A program made the translations under genes and the position numbers. The notes under the pieces are model-generated. The model had not been told where the DNA came from, searched no databases, and saw only the letters and a list, made by a program, of their open reading frames with translations. Below, one piece after another: positions 8,104-17,000 of a stretch of DNA of 64,000 nucleotides. The stretch is from Rhizobium sp. Q54. GTDB lineage: Bacteria; Pseudomonadota; Alphaproteobacteria; Micropepsales; Micropepsaceae. The DNA is taken from assembly GCA_945882615.1 (NCBI GenBank), contig CAMCWK010000005.1, positions 62,001-126,000 of the forward strand, written 5' to 3'. Numbering within the stretch: the first letter of the stretch is position 1; each line of letters starts with the position of its first letter.

Positions 8104-9161
8104 ACCAAGTCTGCCGCCATTTCGGAACTTGCGGCGGCTGCTTGCTGCAAGACCTGACGCCTGACGAGTATCGCGCTGGCAAGCGCGCCGCAGTCCAGCA
8201 TGCGCTGATGCAGGCCGGCGTCAATGCCGAGGTGCTGGCGCCGATCATCGTGCCGCCCCAAAGCCGCCGCCGCGCGGTGTTCAAGGTCAAAAGCCTGGCG
8301 GAAGGTTTGCACATCGGCTTTCACGCCGCCCGATCTCACACCGTCATCGACATGCACCAGTGCGAGGTGCTGACGCCGGGGCTCTTTGCGTTGGTGGGAA
8401 AATTACGGGTGGCGCTGGAAAAGCTGATGGGCGTGGGCGAGGCGGCTGAGCTGCATGTCACCCAAACCGAAACCGGCTTCGACGCCGGCTTTCGCTGGAA
8501 GCGCAAGCTGACGCCGGCCCTGACCGGCGAACTGTCGCGTGCGCTCTTGGGCCTTGGCATCGCGCGGCTTACCCTGAACGAGGAAATCGTGTTCGAGACC
8601 GCCGTCCCGCGCGTGTCGCTGGGTGGGGCGCCAATGATCCTGCCGCCGCATGTCTTCCTGCAATCCACCGTCGAAGGTGAGAAAGCCCTGCAGGACCATG
8701 TGTTGAAGATTGTCGGCAAGGCCAAGCCTGTCGCCGATCTGTTCAGTGGCGTCGGCACCTTTGCCTTGCCGCTGGCCGCCAGGACCAAGGTCCATGCCGT
8801 GGAGCAGGACGGGCCCGCTTTGGCGGCGCTGGCCGAGGCCGCAAAAATGGTGGGCTTCAAGCCCGTGACCACCGAGAAGCGCGACCTGTTCAAACTGCCG
8901 CTGACGCCTGCCGAACTGAAGGGCTATGGCGCGGTGGTGCTGGATCCGCCCCGGGCCGGGGCCGAAGCCCAGGCCCGCCAATTGGCCAAATCCGCTGTTC
9001 CCATCATTGCTTACGTCTCCTGCGACGCCGCCACCTTCGCCCGCGATGCCGCCATTATGGTTCAGGGCGGTTACCGGCTGGGGCCGGTGACCCCGATAGA
9101 CCAATTCCTCTGGTCGTCGCATATTGAACTGGTTGCCGCATTTGTCAGGGACAAGGGATGA
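8100..9161 (+). CDS. Class I SAM-dependent rRNA (uracil-C5) methyltransferase, RlmCD/RumA-like, probable CTG start
   Basis: Iron-sulfur RNA m5U methyltransferase. Seen: SAM motif [22 protein letters not shown], and the catalytic Cys in [14 protein letters not shown]. The first standard start codon in frame is a TTG at 8142, but the bases before it encode [11 protein letters not shown], the conserved 4Fe-4S cysteine triplet; the fourth cysteine is in IDMHQCEVL. The frame is open from 8094, and its only plausible initiator is CTG at 8100, overlapping the dxs stop as CTGA. That start gives 353 residues with cysteines at 5, 11 and 14. Which rRNA position is modified cannot be read from the sequence. 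The stop overlaps the next gene as ATGA. Confidence 0.85.
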   Translation: MNQVCRHFGTCGGCLLQDLTPDEYRAGKRAAVQHALMQAGVNAEVLAPIIVPPQSRRRAVFKVKSLAEGLHIGFHAARSHTVIDMHQCEVLTPGLFALVGKLRVALEKLMGVGEAAELHVTQTETGFDAGFRWKRKLTPALTGELSRALLGLGIARLTLNEEIVFETAVPRVSLGGAPMILPPHVFLQSTVEGEKALQDHVLKIVGKAKPVADLFSGVGTFALPLAARTKVHAVEQDGPALAALAEAAKMVGFKPVTTEKRDLFKLPLTPAELKGYGAVVLDPPRAGAEAQARQLAKSAVPIIAYVSCDAATFARDAAIMVQGGYRLGPVTPIDQFLWSSHIELVAAFVRDKG

Positions 9162-9883
9162 GACGCCTGCTGGTTCTGTTGGGTTTCCTGCTGCTGCCGC
9201 TTGCGGCACAGGCGCAGGCTGTGGACTTTTCCAGGTGGGCGGTGCTGGTCGTGGCCGGCGACAACCGGGCCTCCGAGAATGGCGGCCCCACCAAGGTGTT
9301 CGACAATGCCCGCAAGGAGCTGGTGAAGGTTTTCACCGGCCTGGGCTTTTCACCCGCCAACATCGAACAGTTCGCGGTCAATCAGGATGATAAAGCCCGC
9401 CCGGCCGAAATCGGCTCCATCGCCGGGGCGTTGTGGGACCTATCTGCCCGCGCCCCCGCCGGCTGCCTGATCTACTTCACCTCGCATGGCACGCCCGATG
9501 GCATTGGCGTGGGCAGCGCGGTGGTGTCGCCTGACAAGATGGCCGCCATGGTCAACAACAGCTGCGGCAGTAAGCCGGCGGTGATTGTGCTGTCGGCCTG
9601 CTATTCGGGCACCTTCGTGCCAGCGCTGGCGCGCGACAGCCGCATCATCATCACCGCGGCGCGGCCGGACCGCACCAGCTTCGGTTGCGGCGAGCTCGAT
9701 CAGTTCTCCTATTTTGACGACTGCTTTCTGCGGGCGGTTCCCAAGGCGGAAGATTTTGCCGGACTGGGCGGGCTGGTGCAGCAATGCGTGGCGTTCCGCG
9801 AACAGCAGATGAAGGCCGAACCGGCCTCCGAGCCGCAGGTCAGTATCGGGCCGAAAGTGGCGTTTACGCTGCGGTGGAAATAA
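9158..9883 (+). CDS. Exported peptidase C13 (legumain/caspase-fold)-like protein
   Basis: 241 residues. A signal peptide (residues 1-20, cleavage near AAQAQA) is followed by a single caspase-like domain: WAVLVVAGDN forms the first strand, the likely catalytic His is H110 in YFTSHGTPDG, and the likely nucleophile is C148 in VLSACYSGTF. This His-Cys spacing and context fit clan CD, family C13. Bacterial members are poorly characterised. The ATG shares ATGA with the preceding rRNA methyltransferase, so translation is probably coupled even though one product is cytoplasmic and this one exported. Substrate unknown; the N-terminal VFDNARKELVKVF segment resembles caspase-domain proteins more broadly. 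Confidence 0.75.
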   Translation: MRRLLVLLGFLLLPLAAQAQAVDFSRWAVLVVAGDNRASENGGPTKVFDNARKELVKVFTGLGFSPANIEQFAVNQDDKARPAEIGSIAGALWDLSARAPAGCLIYFTSHGTPDGIGVGSAVVSPDKMAAMVNNSCGSKPAVIVLSACYSGTFVPALARDSRIIITAARPDRTSFGCGELDQFSYFDDCFLRAVPKAEDFAGLGGLVQQCVAFREQQMKAEPASEPQVSIGPKVAFTLRWK

Positions 9884-9923
9884 GCAGCGCTCGTCGCCAA
9901 ACAGCAACAATTCGGGGATGGTC

Positions 9924-11882
9924 ATGAAAAATCAGGCGGCAGGGATCGTGGCTTTGGCCGGCATCGGCCTGTTGGGCGGGGCGACGGCGCAGCCAACCGT
10001 AACCGACTGGAAGGACTGGGGCGGCACCGGCGCACGCATGAACTATTCGTCCCTGAACCAGATCACCGCCGCCAATGTCGCCGATCTGAAGCCGGTCTGG
10101 GTCTGGGACAGCGGCAAGTTCGGCCGCACCTGGCAAACCAGGCCGCTGATGATCAGCGGGCTTCTCTATTTCACCGAAAGCCAGTCGGGCGACATCATCG
10201 CGATGCAGCCGGAGTCCGGCAAGCTCGTCTGGCGGACCAAGCCGCCCGTCACGGTGGGCGCGGGCGTTAACCGCCGCGGCTTGGCCTATTGGGCCGGCGA
10301 CGGCGCGATGAAGCCACGTATCGTGGCGATCTGGGGGCATGTGATGTACGGCTTCGATCTGAAGACCGGCCATCCGTCTTCCGACTGGCCGGGCACGGGC
10401 CTGAATATCGGCCTGCCCAATCCGGCCGAAGGCGGAAAGATCGGCGGCGGCGTCCAGTCCAACGCACCGCCCATCATCTACAAGAACCTGATCATCACCA
10501 TGGGCGCCACCGGCTTCCTGCCGCCGCCGGCCCAGCCCGCCGATCCCCATGCCAATGATTTGCGCACCGGCAAGCTGGTCTGGACCGCGCGCATGATTCC
10601 GGCCGCGAACGAAGGGGGCGGCGACAGCTGGGGACCCGAGACGCAGAATCTGGTGAGCATGGGCGGCTGGGGGCATATGGCGCTGGATGAAGCCAGCGGC
10701 ACGGTCTATGTCCCCACCGATTCCCCAAGTCCCGATTATGTCGGCATCTGGCGTCCGGGCGACAATGCCGGCTCCGGCTCGACCGTCGCGATTGATGCGG
10801 CGACCGGCAAGGTGAAATGGCGTTTTCAGGAACAGCATCACGGCATCTTCGACCTGGATACCAACGCCGCACCCGCGCCGGTGACGGTCACCAAGGACGG
10901 CAAGCGCGTTAAAGTGGTGGTGCAGCCCACCAAGCAGGCGATGATCTGGATACTGGATTCGGCGACGGGCAAGCCGATCCATCCCTGGGAAGAGCGGCCG
11001 GTGGCGCAGAGCCAGATTTCGGGTGAAAAATCATCGCCCACCCAGCCTTTTACTATCCTGCCGCCGCCGCTGATTCCCGCGACGGTGAAACGCGATCAGC
11101 TCAGCCAGCTTTCGGTCCAGGCCAATGCAGAATGCAAGGCGCTGTTCGACGAGCGCAAGCTTTCCGATGTCGGGCCTTTCTCGGTCCCTGTCGGGGGCGG
11201 GGCGTGGGCGCTCAACAGCATCGGCGCCATCGGCGGCATGGATTGGGGCGGCGTCTCGATCGATCCGCAGCGCGGGATAGCTTTCGCCAACGTCACCAAT
11301 ATGCCCACCATGATTACGGTGACCCCGACATCGAGCGGCGTGAAGGGCAATGGCGGGCTTCACTCCAATGTCGGCAATGTCCGGTTTCACGACAAGGGCG
11401 GCCGCAGCTGCAATGGCGGCAAGCAGGGCGAGCTGGTCGCCGTCAATCTGGGCACGGGCCAGATCGTTTGGCACGTGCCGTTGGGCTCGCTGGAAGACGA
11501 GTATGGCCCAGGCGCCAAGGACATGGGCGCGGCCGGCATCGCCCCCACGTTGGCGACGCGCGGCGGCGTCGTCTTCGCAGCGCCGTCCGATGACCATTTT
11601 TACGCCCATGACGCGCGTACCGGCCGGCAGTTGTTGAAGATGAAGATGCCGGCGTCTTCCGATGCGGGACCGATGACCTATAAGGGCAAGGATGGCCGCC
11701 AGTATGTGGTCATCGCCGCAGGCGGGCCGGGCAATGCGCGCCGTCCTTCGCCACGGGAAAATTCGCTCTATCGTCAGGTGCTGATCGCCTTTGCGCTGCC
11801 CAAACCGGGAGACAAGGCGGTGGACATCGCCGGGCCCTATCCCGCCCGTATGCAGGGACCGGGGCCGTGGCCGCCGCAGTAA
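9924..11882 (+). CDS. Exported PQQ-dependent dehydrogenase (quinoprotein)
   Basis: Beta-propeller quinoprotein of the alcohol/glucose dehydrogenase superfamily, about 652 residues with a cleaved signal peptide ending near GGATAQP. Repeated propeller blades are visible as SGDIIAMQPESGKLVW, AIDAATGKVKWRF, AVNLGTGQIVWHV and YAHDARTGRQLL. HHGIFDLDTNAAP matches the HHDLWD-type segment of membrane glucose dehydrogenases. There is no N-terminal membrane domain and no C-terminal haem-binding CxxCH, so it is a soluble periplasmic type that would need a separate electron acceptor. ATG 9924 fits the GGGGA upstream better than ATG 9918. Substrate not assignable. It is convergent with aroC, only 11 bases away. 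Confidence 0.85.
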   Translation: MKNQAAGIVALAGIGLLGGATAQPTVTDWKDWGGTGARMNYSSLNQITAANVADLKPVWVWDSGKFGRTWQTRPLMISGLLYFTESQSGDIIAMQPESGKLVWRTKPPVTVGAGVNRRGLAYWAGDGAMKPRIVAIWGHVMYGFDLKTGHPSSDWPGTGLNIGLPNPAEGGKIGGGVQSNAPPIIYKNLIITMGATGFLPPPAQPADPHANDLRTGKLVWTARMIPAANEGGGDSWGPETQNLVSMGGWGHMALDEASGTVYVPTDSPSPDYVGIWRPGDNAGSGSTVAIDAATGKVKWRFQEQHHGIFDLDTNAAPAPVTVTKDGKRVKVVVQPTKQAMIWILDSATGKPIHPWEERPVAQSQISGEKSSPTQPFTILPPPLIPATVKRDQLSQLSVQANAECKALFDERKLSDVGPFSVPVGGGAWALNSIGAIGGMDWGGVSIDPQRGIAFANVTNMPTMITVTPTSSGVKGNGGLHSNVGNVRFHDKGGRSCNGGKQGELVAVNLGTGQIVWHVPLGSLEDEYGPGAKDMGAAGIAPTLATRGGVVFAAPSDDHFYAHDARTGRQLLKMKMPASSDAGPMTYKGKDGRQYVVIAAGGPGNARRPSPRENSLYRQVLIAFALPKPGDKAVDIAGPYPARMQGPGPWPPQ

Positions 11883-11893
11883 CGGACGTTCTC

Positions 11894-12994
11894 TTACCCG
11901 ACTTGCCCGCGGTGACGCAGCGCCTGATCGGCCAGCACGCAAGCCATCATCGCTTCACCCACCGGCACGGCGCGAATGCCGACGCAAGGGTCGTGGCGGC
12001 CCTTGGTGATGATGTCGGTCTCGGCGCCGGATTTCTCGATGGTCTTGCGCGGGCTTAGAATGGACGAGGTCGGCTTGACCGCGAAGCGCGCGACTATGGG
12101 CTGGCCGGTCGAAATGCCGCCCAATATGCCGCCGGCATGGTTGGCCAGGAATTCCGGCCTTCCGTCCTTGCCCATGCGCATCTCGTCGGCATTTTCCTCG
12201 CCGGTCATGGCGGCGGTGGCGAAGCCGTCACCGATTTCCACACCCTTGACGGCATTGATGCTCATCAGCGCCGAGGCCAGCTCATTGTCCAGCTTGGCAT
12301 AGACCGGTGCGCCCAGGCCGGCAGGGATCCCTTCGGCCACTATTTCGATGATGGCCCCGACCGATGAGCCATTCTTGCGGATGGCTTCCAGATAGGTTTC
12401 CCATTCGGCCGCCGCCTTGGCGTCGGGACAGAAAAAGGGATTGTTGTTCACTTCGTCCCACGACCAGTTGGCGCGAGCGATCTTCTGCGTCCCCATCTGC
12501 ACCAGGGCGCCGCGGATGGTAACCTTGCCGTACAGCCTGTCCAGAATCTTGCGGGCGATGGCGCCGGCGGCGACGCGGGTGGCGGTTTCGCGCGCGCTCT
12601 GGCGCCCGCCGCCGCGATAGTCGCGCACGCCGTACTTGGCGTCATAGGTATAGTCGGCATGGCCGGGACGGAATTTGTCGCGGATGTCGCCGTAATCCTT
12701 GGAGCGCTGGTCGGTATTCTCGATCAGCAGGCCAATGGGCGTGCCGGTGGTGACCTGCGCCGGCATGCGCTCGTCCTGGAACACGCCCGACAGGATTTTC
12801 ACCGTGTCCGGCTCCTGGCGCTGGGTGACGAATTTGCTCTGGCCCGGGCGGCGCTTCTCCATCCAGGGCTGGATATCGGCCTCGGTCAGTTCGATGCCCG
12901 GGGGACAGCCATCCACCACGCAGCCGATCGCCGGCCCGTGGCTTTCGCCAAAGGTGGTGACGCGGAACAGGTGGCCGAAAGTATTGTGCGACAT
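11894..12994 (-). CDS. aroC: Chorismate synthase
   Basis: Last step of the shikimate pathway: FMN-dependent elimination of phosphate from EPSP to give chorismate. At 366 residues it has family length. Seen: the N-terminal [20 protein letters not shown] signature, [20 protein letters not shown], the RESAR-like [17 protein letters not shown], and [15 protein letters not shown]. The ATG start is fixed by the signature. It is the distal gene of the dnaJ-like/fabI/phosphatase/aroC minus-strand group, 57 bases after the broken phosphatase. Confidence 0.97.
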   Translation of the reverse strand: MSHNTFGHLFRVTTFGESHGPAIGCVVDGCPPGIELTEADIQPWMEKRRPGQSKFVTQRQEPDTVKILSGVFQDERMPAQVTTGTPIGLLIENTDQRSKDYGDIRDKFRPGHADYTYDAKYGVRDYRGGGRQSARETATRVAAGAIARKILDRLYGKVTIRGALVQMGTQKIARANWSWDEVNNNPFFCPDAKAAAEWETYLEAIRKNGSSVGAIIEIVAEGIPAGLGAPVYAKLDNELASALMSINAVKGVEIGDGFATAAMTGEENADEMRMGKDGRPEFLANHAGGILGGISTGQPIVARFAVKPTSSILSPRKTIEKSGAETDIITKGRHDPCVGIRAVPVGEAMMACVLADQALRHRGQVG

Positions 12995-13051
12995 AGGCTG
13001 GAATTACAGCGATTTGGCCCTAGGGTCCAGAACGCCCGGGTTGGGCTTGCC

Positions 13052-13661
13052 TCACGGGTCCAGCCGGACCACCGCTTGGCCCCGGACGCGGAAAACCACG
13101 CCTTGCGGCTCGTCCAGGGCGCTCATCGCCTGCCAGTCCAGCCCCGCCAACAGCCCCCTGAGAATGCGCGTGGTGGCGCCATGGCTGACCGCGAAACTGT
13201 CATGCTCCAGCCCGCGCGATCCAGTCGCTGACCCGCGCCGCCACCTCGGCATAATTCTCGCCGCCCGGCACCCGCACATGCCACTTGTCGGCGATCCGGG
13301 CATCGAACAGCGCCGGGCCCTGCTCGCGGGCCTGGGCGTCGGTCAGCCCGTCCCAGCGGCCCAGGTCGATTTCCTTGAGTCGGTCATCGGTGGTGTAACC
13401 CTCTGGGGACAGGTTCAGCGCCGCGCGCACAATCTCCATGGTTGTCCTGGCGCGGGGCAGGGGGCTGGCCACCATGGCGATGCCGGGCGCATCGCCAAGC
13501 TCACGTTTCAGGATGGCCGCGACATCGGCGGCCTGGGTCAGGCCGAGCGGGGTCAGCGCGGTGTCGCGCGTCCAGCCCTGGAAGCGTTTTTCGGCATTGG
13601 CCTCGGTCTGGCCGTGGCGCGCGAAGTAAAGCGTCAGCCCGGGCTTGAGACTAAGCCCCAT
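13052..13661 (-). pseudogene. Histidine phosphatase family protein, single-base frameshift
   Basis: Phosphoglycerate-mutase-like phosphatase split over two frames. The upstream frame (13661 down to 13200) gives LYFARHGQTEANAEKRF with the phosphorylated His, SPLPRARTTMEI, and ends at IARAGA then stop. Conserved sequence resumes in another frame as LEHDSFAVSHGATTRILRG, carrying the second catalytic His, and runs to 13052. Dropping one G from the GGG run (CCC at 13211-13213 on the plus strand) joins them as WIAR-LEHDSF. Intact, the protein would be about 202 residues. This may be a real frameshift or a sequence error; the conserved C-terminus shows the break is recent or artefactual. Its start overlaps the fabI 3' end by 11 bases. 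Confidence 0.85.
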
Positions 13662-14475
13662 CCGGTTTCTGGACGTTGATGTCGGGCGCGTCTTCGGCCT
13701 TCATGCCGACAATGTGATAGCCGGCATCGACATGCAGGTTTTCGCCGGTGACCGCGCTCGCCAGATCCGACAGCAGATACAGCGCCGAATTGCCCACTTC
13801 CACCTGCGTCACGTTGCGGCGCAGGGGAGAATTGTATTCGTTCCACTTCAGGATGTAGCGGAAATCTCCGATGCCGCTGGCGGCCAATGTCTTGATCGGC
13901 CCGGCCGAAATGGCATTGACGCGGATATTCTTCTTGCCCAGGTCTTCGGCGAGATACTTCACGCTGGCTTCCAGCGCCGCCTTGGCCACGCCCATCACGT
14001 TATAGTGCGGCATCACCTGCTCGGCGCCGTAATAGGTCAGGGTCACCAGTGAGCCGCCCTTGGGCATCATCTTTTCGGCGCGCTGCGCCACCGCGGTGAA
14101 GGAATAGCAGGAGATATCCATGGTCATGCGGAAATTGTCCGCCGTGGTGTCGACATAGCGGCCCTTCAGCTGGTCCTTGTCGGAAAAGGCGATGGCATGG
14201 ACCACGAAATCCATGCTGTCCCAAACCTTGGCCAGTTCGGCAAAGCCGGCATCCAGCGAGGCGGCGTCGGTGACATCACAGTCGATCAGCGCCGCGGGCT
14301 TCATCGGTTCGACCAATGGCACGACGCGCTTCTTGAACAGATCGCCCTGATAGGAGAAGGCAAGCTCCGCGCCGGCGTCATGCAGCGCCTGGGCGATACC
14401 CCAGGCGATGGAATGCTGATTGGCCACACCCATGATCAGGCCGCGTTTGCCCTTCATGAGTCCCTGAAATGACAT
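13651..14475 (-). CDS. fabI: Enoyl-[acyl-carrier-protein] reductase [NADH]
   Basis: Reduces trans-2-enoyl-ACP in each round of fatty acid elongation. At 274 residues it is an atypical short-chain dehydrogenase: GKRGLIMGVANQHSIAWGIA is the FabI-type cofactor motif, and the catalytic pair is in TYYGAEQVMPHYNVMGVAK (Tyr-x6-Lys). SAGPIKTLAASGI forms the substrate-binding loop region. The ATG start is fixed by MSFQGLMKGKRGLIM. An 11-bp inverted repeat lies about 60 bases upstream, between dnaJ-like and fabI, and may influence expression. It leads the fabI/phosphatase/aroC group. Confidence 0.96.
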   Translation of the reverse strand: MSFQGLMKGKRGLIMGVANQHSIAWGIAQALHDAGAELAFSYQGDLFKKRVVPLVEPMKPAALIDCDVTDAASLDAGFAELAKVWDSMDFVVHAIAFSDKDQLKGRYVDTTADNFRMTMDISCYSFTAVAQRAEKMMPKGGSLVTLTYYGAEQVMPHYNVMGVAKAALEASVKYLAEDLGKKNIRVNAISAGPIKTLAASGIGDFRYILKWNEYNSPLRRNVTQVEVGNSALYLLSDLASAVTGENLHVDAGYHIVGMKAEDAPDINVQKPDGA

Positions 14476-14536
14476 GCATTTTCCCCGAAATCGGTGCGCG
14501 AACCCCAGTGATTTACCCTGAATGGGCCGGATCGCG

Positions 14537-14569
14537 AAAAGGGATTTTCCGCACCTATAAATCCCTTTT
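14537..14569 (-). promoter_or_regulatory. 11-bp inverted repeat between the dnaJ-like gene and fabI
   Basis: AAAAGGGATTT (14537-14547) and AAATCCCTTTT (14559-14569) form a perfect 11-bp inverted repeat with an 11-base loop in the 105-base gap. On the minus strand it follows the dnaJ-like stop and ends in a T-run, so it could terminate dnaJ-like transcription. Equally it could be an operator for fabI, whose ATG is about 60 bases further on. Confidence 0.5.
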
Positions 14570-14580
14570 AAAACAGTTAG

Positions 14581-15525
14581 TTATCTTATTTTGGTGCGCG
14601 GATCATAGTCCCCGGCCCAGCCCTTGAGGAAATCGCGCAGAGCTTCATCGGGCTCGCCCGGCAGGGTCACGACCAGCCGGACATAAAGGTCGCCGGCGGG
14701 CGTGGCGCCATGCGCGCCGATGCCTTTGCCCTTCAGCCTCAGGATGGTGCCGGTGTTGGAGTTGGGGGGGACCGACAGCGAGACCACGCCGGTCAGGGTC
14801 GGCACCGGCACCTTGCCGCCCAGCACCGCTTCTTTGAGCGTCACAGGAAGGTCGGTGCGAATGTCGTTGCCATCACGGGTCAGCGACGGATGCGGTGCCA
14901 CCGAAACCGAGAGCAGAATATCGCCATTGGGGCCGCCGCCACGGCCGGCGCCGCCGCGCCCCTTGACGCGCACGACCTGGCCGTCCTTCACACCGACCGG
15001 AATCTTGACGTCCAGCTGCTCGCCATTCTGCAGCACGATGCGGCGCGTGCTGCCGCTGGCGGCTTCCGCAAAGCTGACGGTAACGGCGGCGGAAAAATCC
15101 TCGCCCTTGGCGGCGCGTGGCGGACTGCGCCGGCGGCCACCGCCGCCCATCAGGTCAGCGAAAATATCCTCGAAACCGGCCGCGCCACCTGGCGCCTGGT
15201 CGAAGCTGAATTTGAAGCCGCCGGCGCGCGGATCGCCGTCGCCAGACCCGAACGGATGGCCCTGACGGAAACCGCCATGCTGGCGCGGATCAAAGCCGCG
15301 CGGATTGCCGTCGGCGCCGATGGCGCCCGCATCGAACTGGGCGCGCTTTTCCTTGTCGCCCAGAATGTCATAGGCGCCAGAAATTTCCTGGAAGCGCTTT
15401 TGCGCCGTGGCGTCCCCGGCATGTTTGTCGGGATGATGCTTCTTGGCCAGCGTGCGGAACGCTTTCTTGACGTCCGCTTCGCTGGCGTTCTTGGGCACGC
15501 CGAGAATCTTGTAAGGGTCGTCCAT
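14581..15525 (-). CDS. DnaJ-like co-chaperone without zinc finger (CbpA/class II type)
   Basis: J-domain at residues 1-70 (DPYKILGVPKNASEADVKKA, with HPD in KKHHPDKHAG), then a Gly/Phe-rich linker (about 75-135) and the two C-terminal beta-barrel substrate-binding domains. The four CxxCxGxG repeats of classical DnaJ are absent and the protein has no cysteine, so it is a class II J protein like CbpA. It would stimulate a DnaK partner. The 314-residue length is typical. It lies directly upstream of fabI on the same strand, a neighbourhood known in alphaproteobacteria. The ATG is fixed by MDDPYKILG. Confidence 0.9.
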   Translation of the reverse strand: MDDPYKILGVPKNASEADVKKAFRTLAKKHHPDKHAGDATAQKRFQEISGAYDILGDKEKRAQFDAGAIGADGNPRGFDPRQHGGFRQGHPFGSGDGDPRAGGFKFSFDQAPGGAAGFEDIFADLMGGGGRRRSPPRAAKGEDFSAAVTVSFAEAASGSTRRIVLQNGEQLDVKIPVGVKDGQVVRVKGRGGAGRGGGPNGDILLSVSVAPHPSLTRDGNDIRTDLPVTLKEAVLGGKVPVPTLTGVVSLSVPPNSNTGTILRLKGKGIGAHGATPAGDLYVRLVVTLPGEPDEALRDFLKGWAGDYDPRTKIR

Positions 15526-15587
15526 GGTTCGAATCTGCCTTTATCCCAATATAGGCAGGGATTTGCGCCTTGCCAGTTGGGGCATGT

Positions 15588-16202
15588 TCAGGGTCTGGCC
15601 GCCGGCGGGGTTGGTGCCAGGGTCTCTTGCGGCGGGGCCGGGGCGGGGGGCGAGGGCGGCGGCATTGCAAGAAGGCGTTCCGACGCCTCTTTCATGCCCC
15701 GATTGGCGGCGGCGGCGTAAAGCTTGCGCGCCACCTCGATATCCTGCGGTACCAGACCGCCCGCGCCGGTCTCGAACATCTGGCCAAGCTGGAACTGGGC
15801 AATCGGATGGTTGGCGGCGGCGGCGGCCCGCAGCAGCGGCAGCGCCGCCTTGGGATCGGGCCTGCCGCCTTCGCCCTTCAGCAGCATGTCGGCCAGATCG
15901 GCCTGGGCGGTGGGCAGGCCGGCTTCCGCCGCCCGCTCGTAAATCACCATCGCCCGCTTGGGATCGCGCGCGGTGCCCTGGCCCTTGCGCAGCATCATGG
16001 CGATGTTGCGCATGGCGGCGACATCTTCATGCTGAAGTCCCCACCAGATCTTGAAAGCCTCGTCATATCGCCCGGCATCATAGGCAGCCACGCCGGTGTC
16101 GAACACCTGGGCGATTTCCGCGCCGGTGCGCGCCTGCAGCGGGGCGGCCAACAGGCTGAAACAGACGGTCAGAGCCGGTAAAATCTTGTGCATTCGGGCC
16201 AT
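15588..16202 (-). CDS. Exported Sel1-like repeat protein
   Basis: 204 residues: signal peptide (about 1-24, ending LQARTGA), then Sel1-type tetratricopeptide-like repeats visible as AAMRNIAMMLRKGQGTARD, PTAQADLADMLLKGEGGRPD and PIAQFQLGQMFETGAGG. The last roughly 25 residues are Pro/Ala-rich. Sel1 repeats mediate protein-protein contacts; partner unknown. An inner ATG at 16193 (MHKILPAL) is an alternative start with a more compact signal peptide. Divergent from pdxH across 49 bases. A second exported Sel1 protein is at 22640-23242; the two are not close copies. Confidence 0.8.
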   Translation of the reverse strand: MARMHKILPALTVCFSLLAAPLQARTGAEIAQVFDTGVAAYDAGRYDEAFKIWWGLQHEDVAAMRNIAMMLRKGQGTARDPKRAMVIYERAAEAGLPTAQADLADMLLKGEGGRPDPKAALPLLRAAAAANHPIAQFQLGQMFETGAGGLVPQDIEVARKLYAAAANRGMKEASERLLAMPPPSPPAPAPPQETLAPTPPAARP

Positions 16203-16251
16203 GCGTGGCCCAAGGCTACCCTGCTTGAGGTGAAACTGCTATAGCGGCGTC

Positions 16252-16881
16252 ATGACCATGGAAATGGGCGGTCCTCTGGACGATGGCGGCATTACGCCAA
16301 ACGATGACCCCTTTGCGCTGTTCGCCGCCTGGATGAAGGAGGCGCAAGCCTCCGAGCCCAACGACGCCAATGCCATGGCGCTGGCCACCGCCGACGCCGA
16401 CGGCCGTCCCAATGTGCGCATGGCGCTGCTGAAAGGCGTCGATGCCAGCGGCTTTGTGTTTTATTCCAATGCGCAAAGCATCAAGGGCGAGGAGCTGGCG
16501 GCCAACCCCCATGCCGCGATCAACTTCCACTGGAAATCCTTGCGCAAGGTGGTGCGGGTGCAAGGCCCCGTGGCGCAGGTTTCCGATGCCGAGGCCGATG
16601 CCTATTTCGCCACCCGCCCCAAGGACAGCCAGATCGGCGCCTGGGCCTCGCCCCAGTCGCGCGCCATGGAAGGGCGCTGGGTGTTTGAAAAACGCATCGC
16701 CGAATACGCGCTGAAATACGGCATCGGCACGGTGCCGCGCCCGCCGCACTGGACGGGCTGGCGCATCTGCCCCTCGCGCATCGAATTCTGGCGCGACCGG
16801 CCCTTCCGGCTGCACGACCGTCTGGTTTACAGCCGCGCCAGCGCCGCCGATGCTTGGACCACCGAGCGGCTGTTTCCTTGA
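16252..16881 (+). CDS. pdxH: Pyridoxamine 5'-phosphate oxidase
   Basis: FMN enzyme that oxidises pyridoxine/pyridoxamine 5'-phosphate to pyridoxal 5'-phosphate, in B6 synthesis and salvage. At 209 residues it is of normal length. Seen: [20 protein letters not shown] (FMN/substrate-binding segment), [30 protein letters not shown] and the C-terminal signature [14 protein letters not shown] with WTTERLFP, close to the family RLxP ending. It is divergent from the Sel1 gene. The dnaJ-like/pdxH proximity is common in alphaproteobacteria. A REP-like repeat pair follows. Confidence 0.95.
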   Translation: MTMEMGGPLDDGGITPNDDPFALFAAWMKEAQASEPNDANAMALATADADGRPNVRMALLKGVDASGFVFYSNAQSIKGEELAANPHAAINFHWKSLRKVVRVQGPVAQVSDAEADAYFATRPKDSQIGAWASPQSRAMEGRWVFEKRIAEYALKYGIGTVPRPPHWTGWRICPSRIEFWRDRPFRLHDRLVYSRASAADAWTTERLFP

Positions 16882-16902
16882 GCAAAGCCTTAGATCGTTC
16901 TT

Positions 16903-16972
16903 CCTCACCCTTCGACAAGCTCAGGGTGAGGACTTAAGCAAATTCCTCATGCTGAGCTTGTCGAAGCATGAG
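16903..16972. repeat. REP-like paired palindromic repeat, copy 1
   Basis: Two hairpins face each other. The first is stem CCTCACCCT/AGGGTGAGG around loop TCGACAAGCTC (16903-16931). The second is stem CTCATGCT/AGCATGAG around GAGCTTGTCGA (16946-16972), the exact reverse complement of the first loop. The core resembles dispersed intergenic repeats common in alphaproteobacterial genomes. Another copy is at 24953-25014. Confidence 0.8.
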
Positions 16973-17000
16973 AACGCGAAGACATTGAATTCAAACTACT

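Noticed and set aside
15527-15535. GTTCGAATC, resembling a tRNA T-loop, at the start of the dnaJ-like gene
   Set aside because: The flanking bases do not form a T-stem and no acceptor or anticodon arm can be built. It coincides with the upstream region and first bases of the dnaJ-like gene.
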